Part shown: positions 35,720 to 43,593 of the stretch, piece by piece
How the letters are laid out: each line of letters opens with the position of its first letter
How positions within the stretch are numbered: position 1 is the stretch's first letter
Assembly: GCA_013285855.1 (NCBI GenBank)
Contig: JABDGW010000020.1
Location: forward strand, 1 to 43,593
Direction: 5' to 3'
Length of the DNA: 43,593 bases
Source of the DNA: Bacteroidota bacterium
GTDB lineage: Bacteria > Bacteroidota > Bacteroidia > Chitinophagales > Chitinophagaceae
Notes under the pieces: model-generated
What the model saw: the letters and a program-made list of their open reading frames with translations, nothing else
Told to the model about the DNA's origin: nothing
Database searches by the model: none
Position numbers and translations under genes: made by a program

Positions 35720-37033
35720 ATGAACAGAAGAAAATTTATTCAAAACACATCTGCTGCTGCAGCAGGAGTTACCATTTTAAATTTCCCTGTATTTGGAAAA
35801 AATGCGCCGAGTAATAAAGTTGTGCTGGCAGTGATGGGCGTGAATAGTCGCGGCTCTTATTTGGCTAAATCGTATGCATCATTGCAAAATGTTGAAGTGG
35901 CTTACATCTGCGATGTGGAAGATCATGCCATTCAAAACGGATTGGATGCTCTGAAAGATGCGCCGCGTAAACCAACAATTGTAAAAGATATTCGTGAATT
36001 ACTAAAGCAAAAAGATTTTGATGCATTACTCATTGCAGCACCCGACCACTGGCATACACCAGCTGCAATTATGGGCGTACAAAATGGTAAGCACGTGTAT
36101 GTAGAAAAACCTTGCGGACAAAATCCTTATGAAGGTGAATTGATTTCACAAGCATATTTGAAATATGGAAAGCATATTCAAATGGGTAACCAAAGAAGAT
36201 CAATGCCAACATTAATGGAAGCTGCGAATCTTATTAAACAAGGCGCAATTGGCAAAGCGTATTTTGCAAAAGCGTGGTACACAAATAATCGTCAATCAAT
36301 AGGTGTTGGAAAAGTTATTCCTGTTCCTGCAACATTGAATTGGGACTTATGGCAAGGCCCTGCACCACGCAAAGATTATAAAGATAATTTGGTGCATTAC
36401 AACTGGCATTGGTTCTGGCATTGGGGCACTGGCGAAAGTTGTAATAATGGTACGCATGAAATAGATTGTTGCCGTTGGTTTTTAGAAGCTGAATATCCAA
36501 CAAAAGTTACATCGGCTGGTGGACGTTATGCATTTAAAGATGATTGGCAAGCTACCGATACGCAAGTTGCAAGTTTTGAATTTGGTGGTGATAAATCTAT
36601 AGCTTGGGAAGGAAGAAGTTGTAATAATTATCCTGTTGAAGGCGAGAGTCGTGGCTTTATTATTTATGGTGATGGAGGAACATTAGTGAATGATGGCGGC
36701 GGCGGTTATAAAATTTTCGATACAAAAAATAAACTGGTAAAAGAAGCAGGCACTGATGTAAAAGCAGAGGCAAATAATCTGGTGAGTTCAACAGGTAATC
36801 TTGATCTTTATCATTTTCAAAATTTTGTTGATGCAGTGCGTGGTGATGCAAAAATAAATTCACCTGTTACAGAAGGAAGTAAATCTGTTTTGCTTTGTCA
36901 TTTAGCGAATGTTGCTCAACGTACGGGCAGCGTTTTACATTGCGATCCATCAAATGGACATATTTTGAATAATGAAGAAGCAATGAAGTTATGGAAACGC
37001 GAATATGAAAAAGGCTGGGAGCCTGTGGTGTAA
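35720..37033 (+). CDS. Gfo/Idh/MocA-family oxidoreductase, exported
   Basis: A 437-residue protein. MNRRKFIQNTSAAAAGVTILN is a twin-arginine signal, so export by Tat with cofactor bound is likely. The N-terminal Rossmann domain begins VVLAVMGVNSRGSYLAKSY (nucleotide binding); LLIAAPDHWHTPAAIMGVQ and VEKPCGQNPYEGELI carry the conserved EKP lysine. A C-terminal substrate domain follows with NWHWFWHWGTGESCNNGTHE. Secreted members of this type in Bacteroidota are often glycoside oxidoreductases that act on sugars, for example at C3. It lies 34 bases upstream of a sulfatase on the same strand, suggesting joint action on a sulfated or complex sugar. A DUF1080 (3-keto-disaccharide hydrolase) gene is 5 kb downstream. 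Confidence 0.92.
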   Translation: MNRRKFIQNTSAAAAGVTILNFPVFGKNAPSNKVVLAVMGVNSRGSYLAKSYASLQNVEVAYICDVEDHAIQNGLDALKDAPRKPTIVKDIRELLKQKDFDALLIAAPDHWHTPAAIMGVQNGKHVYVEKPCGQNPYEGELISQAYLKYGKHIQMGNQRRSMPTLMEAANLIKQGAIGKAYFAKAWYTNNRQSIGVGKVIPVPATLNWDLWQGPAPRKDYKDNLVHYNWHWFWHWGTGESCNNGTHEIDCCRWFLEAEYPTKVTSAGGRYAFKDDWQATDTQVASFEFGGDKSIAWEGRSCNNYPVEGESRGFIIYGDGGTLVNDGGGGYKIFDTKNKLVKEAGTDVKAEANNLVSSTGNLDLYHFQNFVDAVRGDAKINSPVTEGSKSVLLCHLANVAQRTGSVLHCDPSNGHILNNEEAMKLWKREYEKGWEPVV

Positions 37034-37067
37034 ATTTTCATAGCACTCAATTTCAAATTTCATTTTA

Positions 37068-38618
37068 ATGTTTATAAGGAGACTTTTATATTTTATTCCT
37101 GGTTTATTTATAACACTTCATGTAACCGCTCAACAAGCCTCATCTCTAAAAATTGAAAGAAATAACAATAAACCGTTCAATGTAATTTTTATTTTGAGTG
37201 ATGATCATCGTTACGACTTCATGGGTTTTACCGGCAAAGTGCCATGGCTTAAAACGCCTAACATGGATAAAATGGCTCATGATGGTGTCTGGATAAAAAA
37301 TGCAACAGTTACAACATCGCTATGTTCGCCGAGCCGTGCAAGTATTTTAACCGGCATGTATGCGCACAAACATACTGTTGTTGACAACAGTTCGCCATTG
37401 CCATCCAATCTTATTTTCTTTCCGCAGTATCTGCAACAAGCCGGTTACAAAACTGCGTTCTTTGGCAAGTGGCATATTGGTGAAGTAAGTGATGCTCCAC
37501 AAAAAGGTTTTAATGAATGGGAAAGTTTTCGGGGGCAAGGTGTTTATTATAATCCAACTTTAAATATTAATGGTAAAGGCACAACGTATAGCGACAGCAC
37601 TTACATCACTGATCTTTTAACCAATAATGCACTTGATTGGTTGAAGAAACAAGACGATAAAAAACCATTCTTTGTTTACCTGTCGCATAAAGGTGTGCAT
37701 GCAGAATTTTATCCTGCAAAAAAATATCGTGATGTATATAAAGATGAACCTATTCCTTATCCATCAACTATTAATCTAACAGCATCAGACAGCAGTATTG
37801 TATATGGCGATACGAGATTTGAGCCAACCGGTGCAATGGTTAAAAAAGATACTAACTATAATCTTGCTGATATTCCAAAATGGGTGTACAAACAGCGGTA
37901 TAGCTGGCATGGAGTTGATTATTTATATCACGGGCAAATTAAGTTTGATGATTTCTATCGCCGCTATTGCGAAACTTTATTAAGTGTTGATGAAAGTATT
38001 GGTGAAGTGATGCGATATTTAAAAGAAAGCGGCAGAGATAAAAACACGATTATAATTTATATGGGTGACAACGGTTTTTTAATGGGCGAACATGGTTTGA
38101 TTGATAAACGCAATATGTATGAAGAATCTGAAAAAGTACCGTTGCTTGTGTATGCGCCGGGAATGATTGAACAGGGAAAAACGTTGGAACAAGTCATTCA
38201 AAATATTGATATAGCGCCAACGATTTTAGATATGGCTGGTATTAAAGAACCATCGCAAATGCAAGGTGAATCTTTTTATCCTTTATTGAAAGGTGATAGC
38301 ATTGCATGGCGTAACAAAGCATTCTATGAATATTATTGGGAATATGCTTTTCCGCAAACACCAACAACTTTTGGTGTACGTGATGGTGATTATAAGTTTA
38401 TTTTTTATCCAGGCATTTGGGACATTAATGAGTTTTATGATTTGAAACACGATCCTGAAGAAAAGAAAAATTTAATTCGTGTTGAAGCCTATCAGCCTTT
38501 AATAAAAAAATTGCGTGATGAATTGTATGACTGGCTTGAACAAACAGGTGGCATGCAAATTCCTTTGAAGCGCTTGACTGATAAAAAACAAGATAATTTG
38601 TATAGCAATACCTATTAA
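37068..38618 (+). CDS. Sulfatase of the formylglycine type
   Basis: A 516-residue secreted sulfatase with signal peptide (RRLLYFIPGLFITLHVTAQ), metal-binding D45/D46 in LSDDHRYD, and the C-x-P-S-R sequence CSPSR with C86, which maturation converts to formylglycine. FGKWHIGE, YLSHKGVHAEF and MGDNGFLMGEHGL provide the remaining conserved active-site positions. Type I sulfatases remove sulfate esters from polysaccharides or small molecules; no maturase gene is in the window. It lies in a probable two-gene operon with the Gfo/Idh oxidoreductase, without adjacent susC/susD genes, so it is not part of an evident polysaccharide-utilisation locus here. The substrate is unknown. Confidence 0.95.
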   Translation: MFIRRLLYFIPGLFITLHVTAQQASSLKIERNNNKPFNVIFILSDDHRYDFMGFTGKVPWLKTPNMDKMAHDGVWIKNATVTTSLCSPSRASILTGMYAHKHTVVDNSSPLPSNLIFFPQYLQQAGYKTAFFGKWHIGEVSDAPQKGFNEWESFRGQGVYYNPTLNINGKGTTYSDSTYITDLLTNNALDWLKKQDDKKPFFVYLSHKGVHAEFYPAKKYRDVYKDEPIPYPSTINLTASDSSIVYGDTRFEPTGAMVKKDTNYNLADIPKWVYKQRYSWHGVDYLYHGQIKFDDFYRRYCETLLSVDESIGEVMRYLKESGRDKNTIIIYMGDNGFLMGEHGLIDKRNMYEESEKVPLLVYAPGMIEQGKTLEQVIQNIDIAPTILDMAGIKEPSQMQGESFYPLLKGDSIAWRNKAFYEYYWEYAFPQTPTTFGVRDGDYKFIFYPGIWDINEFYDLKHDPEEKKNLIRVEAYQPLIKKLRDELYDWLEQTGGMQIPLKRLTDKKQDNLYSNTY

Positions 38619-38680
38619 TTGTAGATCATCATCTCAAATCTATTGTAGTTCAGTAAAAAAGTCGTTGTATTTGAAAAAAC

Positions 38681-40072
38681 TTAAATCGGTTTTATTGCAT
38701 TAATAATACTTTTCAAAAAAGCATTTGTATCAAAAGATTTATCAAGCGTTAAACCCAGTCTTACAACAACTAATTTTTTTGAAGGAATAATAAATATTCC
38801 CTGGTAAGCATAACCATCACAATAAAACATATCAGCAGGCACGTCGGGAAACTCATGTTGCGCCGGATGATTTTTATCAATGCCATTTAGCCAAAACTGG
38901 TAACCATAATTTTTTAATTTATTTGAAGATGGTGATGTTACCGTTTGCTTCACCCAACCTTCGGGTAAAATTCTTTCGCCATTCCAAATTCCATCATAAT
39001 AATATAACAAACCAAAGCGTGCATAATCTTTTGCCGTTGCGTTTACATAAGATGAATTAACGTAAGTACCAGAAGCATCGGGCTCTATTAAAGTATTATA
39101 CATGCCAACTTTATAAAACAAGGCAGTGAACGGATAAGCAGCATAATCTTTTTCACCAACTGTTTGGCGAATAATTCTTGATAACACATTACTGTTGCCA
39201 CTTGAATAATTAAACACTGTGCCCGGTTGATGCGCCAATGAATGGTCTGCAGTGAATGCGGCCATATCACCTTTCTTATACAACATATTTGTTATATCGC
39301 TTGCTTTGGAATAATCTTCTAAAAAATCAAGGCCACTCATTTGATGAAGCAGGTCTTCAATAGTAATTGCATGTCTTGGATCATTTATATTACTCCACTC
39401 AGGAACCGGCGCCGGTTTTTTTATATCAAGCTTGCGTTGTTCAACTAATGTTCCCATCAACGCTGAGCCAACACTTTTTGCCATAGACCATCCGTACATC
39501 TTCGTGTCTTTTGTAAAACCAGGCGCATATTTTTCTGCAACCAGTTTTCCATCATACACAACTATCACTGCTCTTGTTCTTTGTTTTTTGCGGGCAATTG
39601 ATTCGGTAAAAGCAGCATCAACTGCAGCATTCAATTTTGCAGTATTTATGTTTGATGGAATTGTATCATTTATTTTATCGCCGTAAGGAAACGAAATTGA
39701 ATCTGTATTTACTGGTGGCGGCGAAGGAATGGAAAAAGTTTGTGAACGAACCTGTGCTTCAGTAAAATCATTTATTAAAGTGCAACCAATGCCTTTTCTA
39801 TAAATCGCTTTTCGTTTTGCCAAGCCAAACACAGAAGCAGTGACAGACGAATCCTGCATGTTTATTTCATACTTCGCCATACTAAAAGGATATTGGCTCA
39901 TCTCACCGGAATCAATACTTTCTTTTGTTCTGTTTGAAACAAAAATGCAGGTACAAACTTGCTTTGCATCAAAGCCGCTGATAATTGGAAAAGACACCCA
40001 CGCATAATGAATTGCCCATGCTAAAGCAACAAGCAGAATAACAAACAATGAACGAAATATGATCTTTTTCAA
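38681..40072 (-). CDS. Beta-lactamase-family serine hydrolase, membrane-anchored
   Basis: A 463-residue protein with one N-terminal membrane helix (SLFVILLVALAWAIHYAWV), a linker region, and a class C beta-lactamase/esterase-like domain from about residue 145. The nucleophile motif is SMAK (S196, K199); FNYSSGNSNVLSRI provides the Tyr-x-x second motif; and the region around DEAQH-like positions near the C-terminus is poorly conserved. Such proteins are esterases, D-aminopeptidases or 6-aminohexanoate-dimer hydrolases, rarely true beta-lactamases. No further specificity is inferable. Single gene, convergent with the sulfatase operon. Confidence 0.9.
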   Translation of the reverse strand: MKKIIFRSLFVILLVALAWAIHYAWVSFPIISGFDAKQVCTCIFVSNRTKESIDSGEMSQYPFSMAKYEINMQDSSVTASVFGLAKRKAIYRKGIGCTLINDFTEAQVRSQTFSIPSPPPVNTDSISFPYGDKINDTIPSNINTAKLNAAVDAAFTESIARKKQRTRAVIVVYDGKLVAEKYAPGFTKDTKMYGWSMAKSVGSALMGTLVEQRKLDIKKPAPVPEWSNINDPRHAITIEDLLHQMSGLDFLEDYSKASDITNMLYKKGDMAAFTADHSLAHQPGTVFNYSSGNSNVLSRIIRQTVGEKDYAAYPFTALFYKVGMYNTLIEPDASGTYVNSSYVNATAKDYARFGLLYYYDGIWNGERILPEGWVKQTVTSPSSNKLKNYGYQFWLNGIDKNHPAQHEFPDVPADMFYCDGYAYQGIFIIPSKKLVVVRLGLTLDKSFDTNAFLKSIINAIKPI

Positions 40073-40348
40073 AGCAGTGAAATGATATACAAATTATAAT
40101 TTTTTTATCACATAAAATATACGTGACTATAAAAAGTTGAATTCACTTTTAGTACGAACTTTTAATTCTATTCGTAACGGAGCGCCTGTCCCGTATTTGA
40201 TGCGGAATCGCAAAACTTGTACTGTACATTATGATGGCATCTTGTATTTTATCAAATAAGCATGATTACTTATTAACTCAGCTTGCTGAACCAAACAATT
40301 ATCTATTTAAATTACATCTATAAAATCAAGTCTTTAAATCTACTTATT

Positions 40349-41527
40349 ATGGACGAATCAACTTCGGCAAAACTTTCACAAAGCATGCAATACCAGTTGC
40401 AGATTTATTTTGCAGGAACACAAAATGTAAAACCAAAATTACCGGTTTCATTCGAAGCACTTGAAGAAAAAGCTAAAGAAGTGATGAAGCCGGAAGCTTT
40501 TGCATATGTGGCCGGAAGTGCAGGATCAGAAATCAGCAATCATAATAATAGAGAGTCATTTAATAAATATCAAATTGTGCCGCGCATGCTGAACGATGTT
40601 TCCAATCGAAGTATGGAAATAGAATTGTTTGGAGCAAAATTATCATCACCAATTTTATTTGCACCTGTTGGCGTTTTATCTATTGTTCATCCGCAAGCGG
40701 AACTGGCTGTTGCCCGTGCAGCAAAGGCTTTACATATACCACAAATTTTAAGCACAGTTTCATCAAAAACGATTGAAGAAGTTGGCGAAGTAAACGACGA
40801 CAATCCGCATTGGTTTCAATTGTATTGGGGACGCGATGATGATTTCACACGAAGCCTTATTCATCGTGCGGAACAGGCAAATTATTCGGCTATAGTTGTT
40901 ACACTTGATACAAGATTGTTTGCCTGGCGTGAACGTGATATTCAAAATGCTTACCTGCCTTTTTTGTTTGATGAAGGACTCGCTAATTATTTTTCTGATC
41001 CTGTGTTTTTAAAAACATTAGGTAATCCTGATGAAGATAAAAAGCGTACGATGATGCATTTTGCACATTGCTTTTCTAATCCTTCATCTACATGGGAAAG
41101 CCTGGCTGTTATTCGTAATTGTACAAAACTTCCAATTATACTTAAAGGCATTCAGCATCCTGATGATGCGATAAAAGCAATTGATCATGGTGCTGATGGA
41201 ATTATTGTTTCTAATCATGGTGGACGACAATTGGATGGTGCTGTTGGTTCGTTGGATACACTTTCAAAGATCAGTGAAGCGGTTGCAGGTAAAACAACAG
41301 TGTTATTTGATAGCGGCATTCGTCGCGGTGCTGATGTATTTAAAGCAATGGCATTGGGTGCAAACGCTGTGTTGGTTGGCCGGCCTTATGTTTACGGTCT
41401 TGCACTTAATGGGGAAGATGGAGTAAAAGAAGTGATGAGCAATTTATTAGCTGACACTGATCTTACGCTTGGTTTGGCAGGTTGTAATTCATGGGCAGAA
41501 ACAAAAGATAAACTGATACGTGTTTAA
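40349..41527 (+). CDS. FMN-dependent alpha-hydroxyacid oxidase (lactate 2-monooxygenase-like)
   Basis: A 392-residue protein from ATG 40349; an upstream ATG at 40283 would add 22 residues with no family counterpart. The FMN-dependent alpha-hydroxyacid dehydrogenase pattern is clear: FAYVAGSAGSE at the start, SPILFAPVGVLSIVHPQAE, STVSSKTIEEV, WFQLYWGRDDDF, then KGIQHPDDA, SNHGGRQLDGA with the catalytic His and Arg, and FDSGIRRGADVFKA for FMN. The long segment between the barrel strands (WRERDIQNAYLPFLFDEG) resembles lactate 2-monooxygenase, which converts lactate to acetate, rather than short-loop glycolate oxidase. Substrate choice remains an inference. It is transcribed alone. Confidence 0.9.
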   Translation: MDESTSAKLSQSMQYQLQIYFAGTQNVKPKLPVSFEALEEKAKEVMKPEAFAYVAGSAGSEISNHNNRESFNKYQIVPRMLNDVSNRSMEIELFGAKLSSPILFAPVGVLSIVHPQAELAVARAAKALHIPQILSTVSSKTIEEVGEVNDDNPHWFQLYWGRDDDFTRSLIHRAEQANYSAIVVTLDTRLFAWRERDIQNAYLPFLFDEGLANYFSDPVFLKTLGNPDEDKKRTMMHFAHCFSNPSSTWESLAVIRNCTKLPIILKGIQHPDDAIKAIDHGADGIIVSNHGGRQLDGAVGSLDTLSKISEAVAGKTTVLFDSGIRRGADVFKAMALGANAVLVGRPYVYGLALNGEDGVKEVMSNLLADTDLTLGLAGCNSWAETKDKLIRV

Positions 41528-41571
41528 TTAATTTAGATGCGTTAATCTGATGCAATACTGTGAATATTCGT

Positions 41572-42825
41572 TTAATTCAACACTTTAATTTTTATACTTC
41601 TAAAGCTCACTTCGTTCCCATGATCCTGCAATAGAATATGTCCTTCTTTTGCTTCACCAAAATGATCCCATATTTTATATTTACTTATTGCAACCAAATC
41701 TTCAAATTCTTTTGAACCACGTTCATATTCCAGCACTTTAATTCCATTCAACCAATGCTCAACATGATTGTTTGGATACACAATTATTCTTCCCCAATTC
41801 CATTGTCCAACCGGATTAAAATATCGTTCATTTTTGTTGGCGGGAATTAAATCGTACAACGATGCAAGTGTTCTGTCACCATTTCTTCCAAGCTTTGCAT
41901 CAGGATGAAGTTTATCATCTAAAACCTGGTATTCCAATCCGATAGCAGAGCTGTCACTTTTTTCGTTTAGTGTTACAAAATATTTTACACCACTGTTTGC
42001 ACCGGATGTTAGCTTAAATTGAAACGTCAGATCAAACGCACTGTACTCATTTAATGTTACAACATCCCCACCGTTCTTTCCTTGCTCGCCGTTTGATTCA
42101 AGTACAGTTATCATACCGCTGTCAATTCTCCATCCATGATCAGGAAAACCTGTTTTAAAAGCACCGCGCCAGCCATTAGAAGTTTTACCATCAAACAAGA
42201 GTTTCCAGCCATTTTCTTTTTCAGTAGCTGATAAATTATTTGGTATCATGTTCACCACAAAAACGCTTTCAGGAAATGATGTTGAAGTAAGATCAGTTGT
42301 TTTTATTCGGATATCTTTCCAATACATTTTCTTTCCTGCCAGCGACGGATCAGGAACCGCATGCACCTGCAACGCAATAAAACCATTGTGCGAAACTGAA
42401 TCAATTAAATAAGCAACAGGAATATTATTGATCCATGTTTTGATTGTATTGCCAATGGCTTCCACTTTATAATGATTCCATTCCGCAGTTTTAAAAGCAT
42501 TTTGCGCTGTGGGATTTAACGTAACAGGATACAACCAGCCTCTTCTTCCTTCTTCATAAATTCCACCGCTCCATTTTCTTGATGAAGGATCTTCTTCAAC
42601 CTGGTAACCATACACACGGCCTTTATTATTTCCATTTATTTCATTAGCATCAAAATGACTTCTTATTTGCACACCGCTATTGCTTGCAGTATCATCAACT
42701 TTTGCATCAAATTCTAAAATAAAATCTCCATAGTTTTTTTCTGTTGCCAAAAATGTATTGGGCGAGCCCGCAACAGTTGTTCCAACTATCATATTATTTT
42801 CAACAGTGTATTTGCCATTTCCCAC
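41572..42825 (-). CDS. Two-domain DUF1080 (3-keto-disaccharide hydrolase) protein, N-terminus missing
   Basis: Two tandem DUF1080/LamG-like beta-sandwich domains: KYTVENNMIVGTTV, NTFLATEKNYGDFILEFD, SGVQIRSHFDA and RRGWLYPV in the first, then WKLLFDGKTSNGWRGAF, YSAFDLTFQFKLTSGANSG and GNEVSFRSIKIKVL in the second. Domains of this family hydrolyse 3-keto-glycosides made by Gfo/Idh-type oxidoreductases. The open frame begins with a GTG at 42825 right after an in-frame TAA upstream, has no signal peptide, and lacks the usual opening LFDGKTLxGWK of domain 1, so about 40-50 residues are missing. The frame overlaps the end of the M28 peptidase gene by 37 bases. Expression from this truncated form is doubtful; it may be a pseudogene or a product of misassembly. 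Confidence 0.8.
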   Translation of the reverse strand: MGNGKYTVENNMIVGTTVAGSPNTFLATEKNYGDFILEFDAKVDDTASNSGVQIRSHFDANEINGNNKGRVYGYQVEEDPSSRKWSGGIYEEGRRGWLYPVTLNPTAQNAFKTAEWNHYKVEAIGNTIKTWINNIPVAYLIDSVSHNGFIALQVHAVPDPSLAGKKMYWKDIRIKTTDLTSTSFPESVFVVNMIPNNLSATEKENGWKLLFDGKTSNGWRGAFKTGFPDHGWRIDSGMITVLESNGEQGKNGGDVVTLNEYSAFDLTFQFKLTSGANSGVKYFVTLNEKSDSSAIGLEYQVLDDKLHPDAKLGRNGDRTLASLYDLIPANKNERYFNPVGQWNWGRIIVYPNNHVEHWLNGIKVLEYERGSKEFEDLVAISKYKIWDHFGEAKEGHILLQDHGNEVSFRSIKIKVLN

Positions 42826-43593
42826 GCAGTATAAAAAACAAGCTTTGCTCTTTTACTCATCAGGTCAAAATTAATTTTATCAACTGTATCTGTTGGCTGA
42901 TGATAATCGGCATGCGTACCATTAAAATAAAAAATAATCGGTACGCCTTTGCTTGCAAAATTGTAATGATCGCTGCGATAATAAAACCGGTTTGGATCTT
43001 TCGGATCATTGAACTTGCGGTCAAGTTCGAGATGTGAATATGTGTTATTAATGCTGTCTTCAATCTTCATCAAATCACTGCTTAATTTATCTTCACCAAT
43101 CGTATAAACATAATTTAATGAATCACCATAAGTGCGTGTAGGATCAATTCTTCCAACCATATCAATATTCAGATCAACAGATGTAGAATCTAGCGAAAAC
43201 ACAGGATGATTAGTATAATATTCACTTCCCCACAAACCTTTTTCTTCACCGGAAACAGTCATAAAAACCATCGTGCGTCTTGGCTTAAAGCCTTTATCTC
43301 TCGCCACAGCAAATGCCTGCGCAATCTGCAACACGCTTGTTGTTCCGCTGCCATCATCATCGGCACCATAATATATAACTGAATCTCGTTTACCCAAATG
43401 ATCATAATGTGCCGTAACAAAAACGTATTCATCTTTCTTATCAGTGCCGGTCAAAACACCGATCACATCTGTGCTTTGCAAATTGTTGGTTATTTTTTGT
43501 AAGCTGACATTAATATTTGCTGCGTAAGTTTTTTGTTGAAATGATGCATTGATATTTGAAGTATCAGTTTGCAAAATTTCTGCAGCAACTTTT
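42789..43593 (-). CDS. M28-family zinc peptidase, cut by the window edge
   Basis: The frame is open to the right end of the window, so the N-terminus lies outside; a TTG at 43574 is not the real start. The catalytic domain of an M28 aminopeptidase is seen: VFVTAHYDHLG (zinc His-Asp), YGADDDGSGTTSVL (bridging Asp), TVSGEEKGLWGS (catalytic Glu and zinc Glu), LNIDMVGR (zinc Asp), and YRSDHYNFASKGVP (zinc His). These enzymes are secreted and act on peptides. The C-terminus reads FYTAWEMANTLLKII and stops; family members usually continue with AWE(L/M)AN followed by a charged tail, so the last few residues look altered. It is followed directly by the truncated DUF1080 gene on the same strand. Confidence 0.88.
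   Translation of the reverse strand, partial: KVAAEILQTDTSNINASFQQKTYAANINVSLQKITNNLQSTDVIGVLTGTDKKDEYVFVTAHYDHLGKRDSVIYYGADDDGSGTTSVLQIAQAFAVARDKGFKPRRTMVFMTVSGEEKGLWGSEYYTNHPVFSLDSTSVDLNIDMVGRIDPTRTYGDSLNYVYTIGEDKLSSDLMKIEDSINNTYSHLELDRKFNDPKDPNRFYYRSDHYNFASKGVPIIFYFNGTHADYHQPTDTVDKINFDLMSKRAKLVFYTAWEMANTLLKII

Noticed and set aside
38681-40072. Serine hydrolase as a beta-lactamase resistance gene
   Set aside because: The SxxK motif is generic to esterases and peptidases; the second motif is YSSG rather than the class C YxN, and no regulator or resistance context is present.
40073-40348. Palindromic-looking TTTGATGCGGAATCGCAAA near 40196 as an operator
   Set aside because: Only the outer four bases pair around an 11-base centre; no regulator gene is adjacent and there is no second copy in the window.

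Overview
The window looks like a chromosomal segment of a Bacteroidota bacterium, most likely a Chitinophagaceae-type organism. The grounds are the AT-rich sequence, the near absence of Shine-Dalgarno sites, a few promoters of the TTTG / TAnnTTTG type, type IX secretion (T9SS) sorting domains (CHU_C/type B and type A), a PorP/SprF-family protein, giant PKD-repeat adhesins, and family-typical proteins such as DUF4476 and two-domain DUF1080. No rRNA, tRNA, CRISPR array, phage or insertion sequence was recognised. No gene-free stretch exceeds 300 bases.

Layout. 1-651: 3' end of a saccharopine-dehydrogenase-like gene. 893-9758 (+): a tight five-gene run with 4-base overlaps or 9-base gaps. It encodes an SdiA-regulated-type lipoprotein, a secreted metallophosphoesterase fused to an outer-membrane beta-barrel, an HD phosphohydrolase fused to a PycTM/DUF5706-like membrane domain, polyphosphate kinase 1, and a four-helix membrane class III nucleotide cyclase. 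This is the most interesting part of the window: a cyclase, a possible cyclic-nucleotide effector and a polyphosphate synthase appear to form one transcription unit. 9755-24588 (-): MurB; a surface/secretion block (T9SS CTD-only protein, PorP/SprF protein, and two tandem 1604-residue PKD adhesins that are clear paralogues); then TruA and a DUF4476 protein.

24878-35130: mixed metabolic genes. These are an M1 aminopeptidase, a RidA-fold lipoprotein, a 57-codon ORF, a DUF892 ferritin-like protein with a histone-like tail, an amidase, a frameshifted Uma2-family gene, a RidA + GntP-permease pair divergent from a cysteine-synthase-like PLP enzyme, and an EEP-family nuclease/phosphatase. 35197-35675: a RelE/ParE-type toxin-antitoxin module. 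35720-43593: Gfo/Idh/MocA oxidoreductase and sulfatase (one operon), serine hydrolase, FMN-dependent alpha-hydroxyacid oxidase, a DUF1080 (3-keto-disaccharide hydrolase) protein lacking its N-terminus, and an M28 peptidase cut by the window edge. The junction between these last two genes looks like a deletion, or an assembly misjoin, at a short sequence shared by both.

All family assignments come from reading motifs and overall sequence pattern; no database search was run.
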